A DNA stretch of 64,000 nt from Polytrichum commune (Eukaryota > Streptophyta > Polytrichopsida > Polytrichales > Polytrichaceae), in assembly GCA_950295325.1 (NCBI GenBank), contig OX485805.1, forward strand, positions 36,505,501-36,569,500, given 5' to 3'. Positions 1 to 10,662 of this stretch are shown here, one piece after another (the first letter of the stretch is position 1; each line of letters begins with the position of its first letter). The notes below the pieces were generated by a model, which saw only the letters and a program-made list of their open reading frames with translations, did not search any database and was not told where the DNA came from. The position numbers and the translations under genes were made by a program.

Positions 1-362
1 GTAGCTAAGCATGAAACCCAAACATTGCATGCCCTCATTCAACCTGAAGCTATCAACTTGACCTCAAATCAAACTTAAAACCCCTAGGCCTTGTCCAAAG
101 TGGCCATATATGCCGAGACCGAACATGAAATCTAAGCCGTTGGGCATGTCAAGACCCAAATTAAAACCAATGATTTGAGGTCAAATTTATAACCATGGTT
201 ATAGGTTCCTCAACCACGGTTATAGGTTATTTTTGTCAAAAAAATTGTCAAAAAATATTTCAATATTTAGCTCTACACCGCGGTCATAGGGCATGTTTCA
301 CCACACAAAATTTCAATATTCTAGAAAACTTACCGCTCACCGCTCGCAAAATAGTTTTTCCC
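1..362. mobile_element. Right-hand end of another copy of the SWIM-type transposon
   Basis: AT-rich DNA with no credible gene. The last 23 bp (340-362) read CCGCTCGCAAAATAG followed by TTTTTCCC, and match the right-hand ends at 43391-43413 and 51255-51277 and the inverted left end at 12469-12491 at the same spacing. Upstream are repeats of the form CGGTTATAGG/CGGTCATAGG (near 200, 220 and 282) that recur before the other two right ends (near 43316 and 51120). The rest of this copy would lie to the left of the window. Assignment rests only on the terminal match. Confidence 0.45.
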
Positions 363-539
363 TCTCTACCTGCAGGACACAACATCATGTTCTAATAAGG
401 ACCAATACATATATTGGTCCAATAAGAACCAATACAGTGTATGCCTATATGACCAAATACCGAAGCTATTAGAGGTTTAGTTTAGGTTCAGGCCATAAAC
501 ACAAGTATTAGAGAATTGTATTTGTTTCAGAAACTTCGC
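363..539. other. No gene seen
   Basis: AT-rich spacer with short local repeats of ACCAATACA. No reading frame or known element is recognised. Confidence 0.5.
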
Positions 540-1402
540 TTTCTCTGTCTGGGGACCGAGACAGAGTTAGGCACATATTTGAATTAGGCCCACATCACAT
601 AAGAAGCACAGATATTAGATTTCTTTTTTATTCAGACCCAAACCACATCACATCAGAAGCTCTTGTATTAGCATTTTTTTTTGTTTCAAAATCATCATTT
701 TATTTGTTTGGGGACCGACACAGACTTAGGCCCATATCTGACTTAGGCATGTCTCTCTTTGAAGCAAGTATATTAGAGTTTGATTTTTGGTTCATACCCA
801 AACCACATCACATCAGAAGCACACGTATTAGATTTTTTTTGTTTCAAAATCATCATTTTGTTTGACTCGGGACCAAGGCAGAGTTAGGCCCATATCTGAA
901 TTATGCCTGTCTCTTTTTGAATCACATATATTAGAATTTGATTTTTGGATCAGACCTAAACCACATCACATCAGAAGCACATGTATAAGAGTTTTTTGTG
1001 GTTTCAAAATCATCATTTTGTTACTCTCGGGACCGAGACAGACTTTGGCCCATATCTGACTTAGGAATGTCTCTTTTTGAAGCACATATATTAGAGTTTG
1101 ATTTTTGGTTCAGACCCAAACCACATCACATCAGAAGCTCTTGTATTAGCGTTTTTTTTTTGTTCAGATGCAACCCACATCACATCAGAAGCACATGTAT
1201 TAGATTTCTTTTTGGTTCAGATCCACACTACATTACATCAGAAGCACATGTATTAGATGTTTTTTTTGGTTTCAAAATCATCATTTTGTTTGTCTCGGGA
1301 CCGAGGCAGAGTTAGGCCCATATCTGAATTATGCCTGTCTCTTTTTGAATCACATATATTAGAATTTGATTTTGGATCAGACCTAAACCACATCACATCA
1401 GA
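540..1402. repeat. Tandem array, ~158-bp unit (block 1)
   Basis: Diverged tandem repeat. The landmark ATCATCATTTT recurs at about 691, 849, 1009 and 1277, and each unit also carries CACATCACATCAGAAGCAC and CTCGGGACCGAG, a short inverted repeat. Short open frames here are artefacts of the repeat. The array continues at 2324-2761; removing the solo LTR between restores the period (1277 to 2362 minus 926 bp is 159). It lies left of exon 3 of the divergent companion gene (5046), so it probably sits within that gene's next intron. Confidence 0.8.
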
Positions 1403-2323
1403 TGTCGCGCACCTCTCCATGAGGAGTGCCCGAAACACCATGGGCACAAGGGGGACCCCGGAGTGACACCCGGGACTTGTGGCGCCGTTGGTGAGAGGGC
1501 CCAAGTGATCCTAGTGTGGGTGAGGACCCCGGGCGTTGGGAACGCCTCCCACCCACGAAGATTAGGAGGCACAAGGGTAAGACCATGAGTTAGCTCATGA
1601 CGTGGTGATTCTAGAAAGCTCAAGAACACCTCAATCGGAGGTGTGAGCTAGGAGTTATGGCCATTTGAGTGATTCCCGGGACTGCCAAGGTTCAAACAGG
1701 CATAACTTCCCCAAGACTTGCTCAAATGGGGCAAGTGAGGAGTCCATCGGCATCTACGTGAATCGTAGATGAGGATGGAGTGGTTGGTTGTTATGATCAG
1801 ACATCATACAAGGAAGTTATGATGGTCTGAAGCTGCTGGGGGGGTTCTAGGCCCAGCAGCGAAAGGAAAATGTCCACTTGGCCCCAACTCTTGGTAGAGA
1901 GACAAGAGGTTGGTTGACGGTGGGGTAGGGGCCCCGCGTGAAGTCCTAGAGGCTTATATGGGTGAGGTGGTGTGGCCTCACCCACCCGAGGCCAAATGGC
2001 AAGGCGTCCATGGGCATTGGCCCAATGTGAGGCCATAGTTGCCTAGTATGGTTCGGGTTGTTGTAGTGTTGCTCCGGCAATGCGATGATCAACATAGGAT
2101 TGGACTTCCATGGATGAAAGTCCACATCTAAGGAATGATTACCGATTAAGGGGTGAGTCCCAAAAGCAAAGTAGGAGGGTTGGTTCCCTCCTATGAACTA
2201 TAAGGTCCGGGGTAGGAGGAGCTAACCATTAGCATGGCGGAATGTGAATGGTTAGCGCTCGTAACCTTTGCTAAAATTGAAAATTGGCAAGATTGTCAAG
2301 GGGGCTTAGCAAGGGTTGCGACA
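1403..2323 (+). mobile_element. Solo LTR, gypsy family A (921 bp)
   Basis: Starts TGTCGC and ends GCGACA, and is flanked by the perfect 5-bp duplication TCAGA (1398-1402 and 2324-2328). It is the same LTR as at 14182, 19514, 20498, 29218 and 35527. It is shorter because a ~47-bp segment around the palindrome CTGTCCCGGGACAG is missing, at a point where GAGTG repeats flank the lost piece in the other copies. No internal retrotransposon sequence remains, so it arose by LTR-LTR recombination. Confidence 0.93.
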
Positions 2324-2761
2324 TCAGAAGCACATGTATAAGAGTTTTTTGTGGTTTCAAAATCATCATTTTGTTTGTCTCGGGACCGAGGCAAAGTAAG
2401 GCCCATATCTGACTTAGGCATGTCTCTCTTTGAAGCAAGTACATTAGAGTTTGATTTTTGGTTCATACCCAAACCACATCACATCAAAATCACACGTATT
2501 AGATTTTTTTTGTTTCAAAATCATCATTTTATTTGTCTCGGGACCGAGGCAGAGTAAGGCCCATATCTGGCTTATGCTTGTGTCTCTTTGAAGCACATAT
2601 ATTAGAGATTGTTTTTTGGATCAGACCCAACCCTCACCACATCAGAAGCACATGTATTAGATTGATTTTTGGTTCATATCCAAACTACATCAAATCAGAT
2701 CACATGTATAACCGTTTTTTTGTATTCAAAATCATCATTCTGTTAGTCTCGGGACCGAGAC
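2324..2761. repeat. Tandem array, ~158-bp unit (block 2)
   Basis: Continuation of the array at 540-1402 with ATCATCATT landmarks at about 2362, 2520 and 2731. It ends at the family-B element whose target duplication GAGAC (2757-2761) lies within a unit. Confidence 0.8.
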
Positions 2762-4369
2762 TGTGAGCCCAAAAGGGTGCCCACATTTAGTCTTAGACCC
2801 TTGAAACGTTAGTTGATGCACTTTGAAGTAGCATGTTACTTCACAAAAATATAAAAAGAGTGAAATGTTAGTCTTAGAAGTACCATGTTGTAAGAGGCTG
2901 GGATGTGAGTTGTTATTGTGTTTTTACCTTCGGAAGGATTTGAGTGAATGAGGATAGGTAAGGAGAACTTGGATTGAGTAGTTAGTGAGTAGGCTAGTAC
3001 AAATGGATGGAGACAACCAAAGTGACTCAAGAGGCAAGTGCATTGGAATTGGGATGAATGGAGGATCACATGGAGCGCACAAGTGGACCACCTCATCATG
3101 GCCACTTAATGGGGAAGGCCCAAAGAAGAATGCAAGGTGGAGGATAAGCAAATTCTCAAAGTACCAATCAAATCACGAGTTAAGCATCGTGGTTTGAATT
3201 AAGTGGTGAGCGACGATTTGGGAAAGTAAGGGGAGAAAGTTATGGCGGCGGAAAGCGAAGGAGGCTAAGTTTGGGTTGAAGCATCCCAAGTTTGGTAAAG
3301 TGTGGTAGGTAGAAAGCCAAGGCTAGTTAAATGTTCGAATTAGGATCCTTGTTGATCATTTGAGGGAGGAAGGCTTAGAAGATAGGATTGGCGCCTACTA
3401 AGTAGGAGGAAATCTCAAGGGCTTATCGTGAGCCTTGAGGGTGCTCACCCCCTCAAGCTTACTATATAATCCCTCATTCTTCCCTCACTCATCCTCTCTT
3501 TCCTTTGTGCTCCAAGGCACCCCACGAGTTATAAGTGTGGGTGTGGGAAGCCATATTGGAGCACATGTGTGTGCTTAGTTTTTAGTTTGAGAGCCAAGGC
3601 TTGTTAGCCTTGAAGAGGGCTTGACCTCTTGGTAGAATTAGTGTTGACGTGAAGGATTTTAAAGTTAATTCATGATTCCAATTTGTGGTACTTAAAGTTC
3701 ATGTTTTGAATACACGTGGTTGCAAGTTCCATGTTTAAGAGTTGAGCACTTGATGTTGTGATGAGTGCAAAAATATACTTGTGTGGATTAGTTAGTCTTA
3801 GTGAAGTTAGGAAATTCTCTCTCCCCCTCTCCTCTCTAGGATTTTAGGATTTTAGGATTAGAGAAGAATTGTGTGATTAGAAAGGGGTTGTTAGTAGAAT
3901 TAGGGAAATTAGGTAGGAAGATTAGTTAAGGGCTTGAATAATTAGTGAGGTAGTTGGGGATTACAACTACAAAGTTGTGGGTTCATGAAGGAGCTGGGTT
4001 TATGAAGGAGCTGGGTTTGTTTAGTTAGAAAGTAAAGAGCTGGGTTTATGAAGGAGCTGGGTTTGTCTAGTTAGAAAGTAAAGAGCTGGGTTTATGAAGG
4101 ACCTGAGTTTGTTTAGTTAGAAGCTAAGGAGCTGGGTTCATGAAGGAGCTGGGTTTATGAAGGAGCTGGGTTTGTTTAGTTAGAAGCTAAGAAGCTGGGT
4201 TTATGAAGGAGCTGGGTTTATGAAGGAGCTAGTTGAATCCAAGACCACTTGAAGGGTGAACCTTGCACTATGGACTCATCCAAGTCCAAATCCAATACCG
4301 CGGAGGAATGTGAGCCCAAACCCACTACTCGGACTACGGATGCTTAAGGGTGGGGGGTTTGGCCTCACA
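2762..4369 (+). mobile_element. Family-B LTR-like element (1608 bp)
   Basis: Begins TGTGAGCCCAAA and ends GGCCTCACA, with TG...CA ends and the 5-bp duplication GAGAC on both sides (2757-2761 and 4370-4374). It resembles the elements at 47885-50201 and 8892-8964/45513-46623, which suggests solo LTRs of one retrotransposon family. A pyrimidine-rich stretch lies near 3820, and degenerate repeats of GAGCTGGGTTTATGAAG fill about 3980-4240, explaining the size differences between copies. A 25-codon frame near the right end is listed separately. No PBS or polyprotein is seen, so a TRIM-type element is an alternative. Confidence 0.8.
4270..4347 (+). CDS. Short conserved frame at the right end of family-B element
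   Basis: A 25-residue frame beginning MDSSK and ending PKPTTRTTDA. The longer family-B element has a 70-residue version (49967-50179) with the same start context (CTTGCACTATGGACTCA) and the same C-terminal residues. This copy has lost an internal stretch while keeping the frame. It could be the start of a gag-like protein or chance conservation of LTR sequence. No function can be assigned. Confidence 0.3.
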   Translation: MDSSKSKSNTAEECEPKPTTRTTDA

Positions 4370-5045
4370 GAGACAGACTTAGGCCCATATTTGTCTTAGG
4401 CCAATCTCTCTTTTGAATCACAGATATTAGATTTTGAATTTTGGTTCAGACCCAAACTAAGACACATCAGGACACAAGTATTTGAGTTTTTTTTGGTTCA
4501 GAATCATCGCTTTGTTACTCTCTGTTCCGATACAGACTTCGGACGATCTCTCTTGGAATCACAGATATTGGATTTCTTGTTTTGGACCCATCCTAACTCA
4601 AATCAAAACACTGCTATTAAAGTCTTGTATGGAATCATCGTTGTGTTTGTCTCGGTCCCGAGACAAACAGATGCTCATTTTATTTCGGCCCATCTCATCT
4701 TCTTATTTCAATCCCTCTTGTTCAGAGATCTCTCGGTCGCCTGGAAAACTGATAATGATGCAGCCAATCTTTCATTCCCAATCGAAACCATTATTCTCAA
4801 AACCAAAATTCCTTATCTGAAACCCTAACACACACTAATATGATGATTTATGTTGATTTATGGTGAGTTCTGTGACTTCTTTGATTCCCCGAAACTGTTT
4901 CTTGAATAAACCTAAAGCAGCGATATGGACAAACAATCTCCAACAATGAAATATAACAACTTAAGTCCGTAATTGTTGCATCTGCAAACCCTTCAACAAG
5001 AAACACATGCAAGGAACGCCGCAGGTTTAGGGTGGGAGAGCCTAC
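4370..5045. repeat. Degenerate end of the ~158-bp array, and intron DNA
   Basis: From 4370 to about 4700 diverged repeat units continue (AGACAGACTTAGGCCCATAT, CTCGGTCCCGAG). From there to 5045 is unique AT-rich sequence that would be the intron after exon 3 of the companion gene on the minus strand. No independent gene is recognised. Confidence 0.55.
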
Positions 5046-5801
5046 CTCTTCCCCGAATTGCAGCTCTTCATTACCCATGTTACCTTCGCAGAGGTCAACA
5101 ACATCAGCGTCGCAATCGAATTCTCCTACGCTCTGTGAAGTAGAAATGTCCTTTGCTCAGTAGCTATGAAGTTGCCTTAAGAATCTATTAGCATTGAAAA
5201 GGAACCTTACCCTAAACCCTAAACCCTACAACTCACAAATTCAAAACAATCTTTACATACCTGTTGCTCGCTATGATCTGATGTTGAGGCACTCGAGGCT
5301 GCCCCAGGTTGAAGCTGTGTCTGAGTCATTCCCTGTTCCAGATGCCGAGGCCACATCGATGTCACATTCGAACACCGAATATTGAAAAAACCATAAATGA
5401 GCTGATAACATTGCCCACACAACAAGGTAATTTAATGGGTCGCTACTGTTCTAACTTTCCGTGTTAGTTGTTAACATTACAATTGCAAATAAAAATATAT
5501 CATTAGGTATGTAGATAAACAACACCTCACTGCCCCCTTTGTCAACTAAGTTGTCTTCCTCTGGTACTGGAAATAAAACGATTGGAGCTACCACTGAGAC
5601 ATCAAACGTCTTTTCCCCTTTGGAACCTCTACCTGTACCCCTAGAAGAATTAACCGCCCGTCTACCCATTGTTGACCGCAAGCTGTACGGCGTCACTAAG
5701 CTCTCTATTGATTCTAACCTTTTCCTTCTCTCAATACGCCTCTGTTTTTCTATAGTCCTCCTAACTTCTCTATCTGCTCTTGCTCTCGACCTAGTTATCA
5801 T
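5046..5801 (-). CDS. Companion gene of the SWIM transposon, first three exons (partial)
   Basis: Three exons fit on the minus strand: 5801-5526 (92 codons), 5401-5261 (47 codons) and 5132-5046 (29 codons). Each has a whole number of codons and all junctions are phase 0 (donors GAG|GTGTTG, CAACAG|GTATGT and GAAGAG|GTAGGC; acceptors ending CAG). Exon 1 starts MITRSRARADREVRR and is strongly basic, with RRIERRKR; later exons are Ser/Gln-rich and then acidic. The gene diverges from the Cys/His and transposase genes. An exon in the same relative place (25637-25996, plus strand) exists beside the inverted copy and leads toward the ParB/methyltransferase-like gene. I infer this is the 5' part of an equivalent gene whose remaining exons lie left of the array, outside the window. 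Confidence 0.5.
5209..5228. repeat. Interstitial telomere-like tract
   Basis: Three contiguous CCCTAAA-type units inside intron 2 of the companion gene. This is the Arabidopsis-type plant telomere unit. A second tract lies at 40291-40310. Confidence 0.7.
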
Positions 5802-6213
5802 CTCTTACAATACTGAAGCAAACAGATCTTATATATCATTGTCAAGTCTATCATCGTTAACATCTATGCTCAATCATTATGTCCACATTATCTAAGATTT
5901 GGACAATTAATTTAGAATTTTTGGAATTATTAGAGGGTTCATCCTCACTGCAATAATAAACTATAAATGCCTGCGCCAATACCTAATTTACATAATCGTC
6001 ATGTCATGTCGATTATTTTGTGGCGATAAAGTAATGACTATTATTGTAGTACATTCTAATCCTTGATGAACAGGTTGTCCAGAATTGACGTTAATACATA
6101 TTGACTATTAATTGATCTATCATAGATTCTTGCATTGGTGTCTACCCTATGTGTATATAATACCCAACTACTTGTACCCATTTCTTCATCTCATCTCATC
6201 ATATTCTTCTTCA
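5802..6213. promoter_or_regulatory. Divergent intergenic region between companion gene and Cys/His gene
   Basis: A 412-bp AT-rich interval between the minus-strand start at 5801 and the plus-strand start at 6214; promoters of both genes should lie here. GTGTATATAATACCC near 6150 is a TATA-like candidate about 60 bp before the plus-strand ATG, and the same TATATAATACCC-type sequence precedes the homologous gene in the inverted copy (near 25030). Assignment is by position and this one shared motif. Confidence 0.45.
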
Positions 6214-6642
6214 ATGGGTGCTGACTCAAGTCTCCCAAGCCTTGTTCCTTTAGGGTCTACTAGTTCATCTCAAATTCACTGCACGTTATCGAATGATGGT
6301 TTTTCGGACGTCAACAACAAGAAGATTGCCAACCCACCTGACTCCTCAGTTACTCCGGCGGTCGTGGTTCACATTTCACATGCACGGACTCCATCTTTGC
6401 AAGCGGATGTTTCAACGCTGATACAGGACAAGTCTACTTTACAGAGTCATGCCTATTCTAGAGTAGGGGTTATTAAACCAGACACTTACTCTAGATCTCT
6501 ATTAAGGAGCGCCCCACGTCCCATAGATTAGAAACTCGGTTGCGCAGGATGCACTGCAGTTCATAGTTTAGGGATTGACCATTGTCATAAACATGACGAT
6601 GACAAAAATGGCAAAGGGCCCCATAAGCGTCTTCGTCGTTAA
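6214..6642 (+). pseudogene. Small Cys/His-rich protein of the SWIM transposon (premature stop)
   Basis: The start MGADSS matches the intact homologue at 24978-24559, and the frame shows PAVVVH, TPSLQADV, AYSR and VGVIKP as in that copy. The C terminus has the likely metal-binding pattern C-x2-C-x3-H-x5-H-C-H-x-H followed by a basic tail (KGPHKRLRR). Relative to the intact copy a ~9-nt insertion near 6520 brings an in-frame TAG (6529-6531), after which the same frame continues to the proper stop at 6642. The product would lose the Cys/His module unless the stop is spliced out or read through. I do not recognise the family; conservation beside two transposases suggests an accessory transposition protein. 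Confidence 0.6.
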
Positions 6643-7084
6643 ACACAATGTGGCATTCTACATTTTAGTCTTCATTGTTGCCGAGCTACTATCATGTTCT
6701 CCACATTATTCGTGGCGGCCGTCATTCTTATGGCCTTGTTTGCCAATAATGTTTAGAATGTTTGTTTGTTTTTGGAATTTACTATTTGAAAACAGGTAAA
6801 CATAACAACTTGTCAGTGTCTATGATACGCCCACATCTTTTGCTTTGTTTATATTGGAATATTATGTTTGAAATAGATATCGGTTTCTTACATATCTCGG
6901 ACTTACATCTAAAGTTGGGTTTTGAGCCGTCTTTCAGCTTGCTCTGCATGAATCTCTATTAACTTTTGAAATTTCCATTACTGGGACATAATTACCTGTT
7001 TGCACTGTAATTTCTTTTCTGTTATATATTCATGCCATTTCAATGTTCATAGTACTTGTTTTGTTCAGAGTCCTTTGGAATACT
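6643..7084. other. Spacer before the transposase start
   Basis: AT-rich spacer between the Cys/His gene and the transposase. Small open frames here have no similarity between the two transposon copies that I can see. It could hold a 5' UTR or intron of the transposase. Confidence 0.4.
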
Positions 7085-8891
7085 ATGGCCCTGCTTCGTG
7101 CTGAACATCATTCTGTTCCGGTCCTCTTTCCATTAGGTGAAGACGGTCATGCTATAGTCACTTGCACAACATTAGGTTTGAAGTTTCAGTATCGTGAGGT
7201 CACTATCTTTGTCGAAGAAGAGGTTTTTGACGATCATATCGGTCTAGTTTCACATGCAATTCGTCAGACTAGAGTAGAGAATGACGTCGGTGCGTTCTGG
7301 TTGCTGAAGCCTGGAAAATATCGTGTATATGGAGTCTCGGAGTCTATGTTAGAGTGTTCGACTGAACTTATTACACCTAGGGAGTCGTCCACTGTTAGCG
7401 TTGAGAGACCTGTGTTGTCTAAGGTCAAAATTGAGCCCAGTCTAAATACAATTTATGAGTTGAGTGATGATTCCGATGGCAATGTTGAATTCCTAAAATC
7501 AGAGAGGAAAGTCCCAGCTTCGCTCTCTACAGAAGCAGTTTGCAAGGAAACAACTCCTCCTGCTAGTCCGTCTCGTAATCCTGGTCAGTCCAAGGTTGTC
7601 GCAAGTCCTGTTGTCAGCATCGTTCATTCATTGATGCGCCTTGGAGCTTGTAAGCGGTCCAAAAGTGTGTTATCTCGTATTAACTTTGATGCCATCCGAC
7701 TCCAACATGTTGATTACCTTCCCCCTCGTTACGATGGGGACGTTATCTTCGAATTTCCACCTTTAGGTGACCATGGCCAGAATACAAAGGCCAAGCTGCT
7801 TCGTGGAATGGATAGAAGGTACGATGGCCATGCTTGGTCTCGCACAATTACATCCAATATTCAGAATGATCTCAAGCTTTTGTTTCGTACATCTTCTTGT
7901 TTGGGCCACCTCCGTTGCGACAATCCTGCTTGTGAGTATCTTCAGCGAGACCACATGACTTCCAAAGTGAATGAAACAAAGTGGGAAGGATTGTCTGAGA
8001 AATTGTTTGAAGTAGGGTCCAAGCCTCCCACTGGTTCAACCGTTGTTTGCAAATCCTGTAACGTCCCTCCCACCTGTGTTGCTCTGTACACTGCCAAGAT
8101 CAACTATGTTACTGGGACACCTCACATGACGAGGGTTTGTGTGCACTTGGGATCTCATGCCCATCCTGTCAAGTCAGGTGATCATCGGGACTTCATCGAT
8201 TTGACAGACAGCTTGATTGGGGATCAAGTCGAACGCACCCCATCAGCCACTCGCTCCGCTATTGTGCTCGAAACTGCAAAGGAAATACTGGGCCCACTCC
8301 TCCTTGCTAAAGAAGGTGAACCGCAGAAGATCTTGGAGCAGGACGAGCTGCAAGTTATTTTCGATCGGTGTAAGCACCTCACCTCGCCCAACATTCGTAA
8401 CGCAGTCACCACTTTCAGGACTATGCATCGCTTTGGAGTCATGGACAGTATTACCAAGTTACGCGGTGCTAGCAATTGGAGGTTCGTGCAGCAGAATAGG
8501 TTTCCAGGGCAAGGAGCGGACATGGACAAGGTATTTGTCTTCAAGATGTCTGAAGTTGGACCGGGTAGCGGAGTCGACCTGGTCAAACGAATGCAACCCG
8601 GTGGTGACTTGGAGAACTCCTGGATAATGTTTGACCATGTCAAACGGGTCAGGTCGTGGACGACAATGGCTTGCCATGTGTACGATTGTACGTATTGCCG
8701 TGTCATGACCATCGCAGTATGCGACATGCAGTCTGAAGATGTTGCAGCCCAGTCAGTCGTATGGAAGAACCTGAACGCTCTCATGGCTCAACATGGAGTG
8801 GACAAAGTCAATTTTAAAGGTTTCATGGCCGACAGTGCCCAAGCCAACTGGAATGTTGTTCGAATCATATACGGAAGTGGAGATGCGTCTG
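7085..8891 (+). pseudogene. SWIM/MULE-like transposase, plus copy, segment 1 (N-terminal half)
   Basis: An open frame of 602 codons starting MALLRAEHH. In order it has an N-terminal region conserved with the inverted copy (KYRVYG), a SUMO-acceptor-like VKIEP followed by an acidic ELSDDSD patch, Cys/His modules (CDNPAC; CKSC; then HLGSHAHPVKSGDHRD, like a WRKY-GCM1/FLYWCH finger), and the start of a DDE-like domain. Candidate catalytic Asp residues are in VYDCTYCRV (8684-8686) and FMADSAQANW (8831-8833). The segment ends at GTCTG (8887-8891), the duplication of a 37.7-kb insertion, and resumes in frame at 46629. Segments 7085-8891, 46629-46912, 47016-47884 and 50207-50822 join to 1191 codons without a stop. 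MULE membership is inferred from the motif layout. Confidence 0.75.
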
Positions 8892-8964
8892 TGTGAGCCC
8901 AAAATGATGCCCACATGTGTTGTTAATACTTGTAAAACGTTACAAGTGATGTTTTTATGATTTA
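8892..8964 (+). mobile_element. Family-B LTR-like element, left fragment
   Basis: Begins TGTGAGCCCAAAATGATGCC like the other family-B elements, directly after the duplication GTCTG. It is interrupted after 73 bp by a DNA transposon and continues at 45513-46623. Read across that transposon, with TTA counted once, the junction ATTTATTCACAAAAATAT matches the uninterrupted family-B copies. Confidence 0.8.
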
Positions 8965-9229
8965 ACACTATATTCGTTAAATTGAGACTTTTTGGGCATT
9001 TTGAGACATTCACAGAAATAAGAACAAAGATAAATGGAACACATATTGGTGAAAGTTGTAAGATGCGAACACTTTGAAGCGGCTGTTTAGACCAAGAACC
9101 CCATTAATAATTCATATTTGTGATGGTATAGGGTGGGCAATCGAAACCTTAGACCAAATTGAAGGGGACATCTTAAAACATTCATATTAATGCACACAAA
9201 ATATGAGAGCTTGAATTTTATGACTATTA

Positions 9230-9259
9230 ACACTATATTCGGTAATTGGAGACTTTTTG
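9230..9259 (+). repeat. Internal second copy of the DNA transposon left end
   Basis: ACACTATATTCGGTAATTGG then AGACTTTTTG, preceded by TTA, repeats the terminus at 8965 in the same orientation 265 bp further in. The following sequences are also weakly alike, so this is either a subterminal duplication or the remnant of another element. Confidence 0.6.
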
Positions 9260-9700
9260 TTGATTATGAGACTATATAAGGATGCACATTTCAAAATTGG
9301 ACCAGTAATGACGACTAAAAATCCCATATGTATAATGGTATGCTACTATTATTATACATAAAGGCATGAAAGTGAACAAAAATGTGAGGCATACATGAAA
9401 ATAGTTGCGTATGAAATGGCAACTCGTTATGAATGGAAGGGAAGATGCGAAGAATGAATGGAAGTTGAATGAATTAATTGGGATTGAAATACAATTATAA
9501 TGGAGATACCATCAATGTCTTGAGTAACTTGGAATAGCATAGAAAGTAAGCACTTAAATATGTTCTACACCTAAGCCCATTTAGGGAGTCCGTCCCACTA
9601 GTACGCTTCTAGTCACACTAGTCCGACCCACTATTTTTTTTTGCGGCTAAGTCCTTTTTTTTGGCGGCCTCCATGGCTCTAAAAATCTCAGTCCCACGAC
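9260..9700. other. AT-rich stretch without a gene
   Basis: Low-complexity AT-rich DNA belonging to the left arm of the DNA transposon, with a sharp change to GC-rich sequence near 9640. No gene is recognised. Confidence 0.5.
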
Positions 9701-10594
9701 CTAATCCTTGTGTGTTGCCTGGATAGGAATATGTGTCGTTCTTGCATGTTTCAGGACGCGCTCCCGAATTGTACGAGGTGGTATTATAAGTAGAATACGA
9801 GGGCGTTTGCGAAAGGGAACGTCTTGCGCTTCTCCGGAGGGCCAGACAACGATCGGACTCGGAAGATGCGGCCTTGAGGGCGTGCCTATCCAAGGAGGAC
9901 GTGGAGGAGGGCCGGGCACCAAGCGAGCGGGTAGCCACCTGCGAAACAACGTCATAGGAAGATAAGAATAGGAATGGAGTGGGGAAAATAATGAGGGCGG
10001 TTTGGGATGGGCGCTCGTAAAGAGAACGGCACGCACACGGAAGACAACCAAAGCAAAAGCGGGAAAGGGGTTCAGGGTTGAGGAGGGCACCTTGGCTTTG
10101 GGGACGTCCATGCGGGGAACGGTGGGAACGAGGGGGGCGTCGACGGGAGCATCTGGAGCCGATGGAACTATTGCAATTATGTTGGATGGCGGGGGGGAGT
10201 CGAGGCGTGGAGGGCCCACGATCGCGGAGGACGTTGCGGGGGGAGGAACGGAGTCGGCGGGGGAGGTGTGGCAACAGGGGCCTTCCATGCGGAGACGCCG
10301 GCTCGGCCCGCGACGAGCGACGGCGTCGTCCCTCGAGGGCGAGAGGTGTCCCAAACGAACGAGCGTCCGTTTCTCCTTGGAGAGGGGGGAGGGCGACGGG
10401 GCGTACGCGCGGGGGACAAGTGGTGGGGGCGGGCTGTTGACGACGCCGTCGTCGATGCCGACGTCGCGGGAGTAATCCACGGCCGAGGCCGCGTCGACCG
10501 CCGAGAAGTGGTAGAGGGATGGCATTTGGAAGTCCGTGACGTCGCGGGAAGGGGAGGCAGGGGGCGAGAGGGGACGGGAAGGGCCGTCGACCAC
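9701..10594 (-). CDS. Hypothetical proline-rich protein
   Basis: A 297-codon minus-strand frame starting MVDGPSRPLSPP in markedly GC-rich DNA. It is rich in Pro, Ser and Arg and has no recognisable domain. It lies downstream of the FCP1/NIF-like frame on the same strand and may be a separate captured gene fragment. Overlapping frames on both strands are also long because the region is GC-rich, so coding status is uncertain. Confidence 0.3.
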   Translation of the reverse strand: MVDGPSRPLSPPASPSRDVTDFQMPSLYHFSAVDAASAVDYSRDVGIDDGVVNSPPPPLVPRAYAPSPSPLSKEKRTLVRLGHLSPSRDDAVARRGPSRRLRMEGPCCHTSPADSVPPPATSSAIVGPPRLDSPPPSNIIAIVPSAPDAPVDAPLVPTVPRMDVPKAKVPSSTLNPFPAFALVVFRVRAVLFTSAHPKPPSLFSPLHSYSYLPMTLFRRWLPARLVPGPPPRPPWIGTPSRPHLPSPIVVWPSGEAQDVPFRKRPRILLIIPPRTIRERVLKHARTTHIPIQATHKD

Positions 10595-10626
10595 GGGGGC
10601 GTCTCATATGGGGGCAGACTATGGGC

Positions 10627-10662
10627 AAGAACAACAACAACAACAATCACAACAACAAAAGA
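10627..10662. repeat. CAA/AAC microsatellite
   Basis: A run of AAC triplets with minor interruptions, between the proline-rich frame and the FCP1-like frame. Confidence 0.7.
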
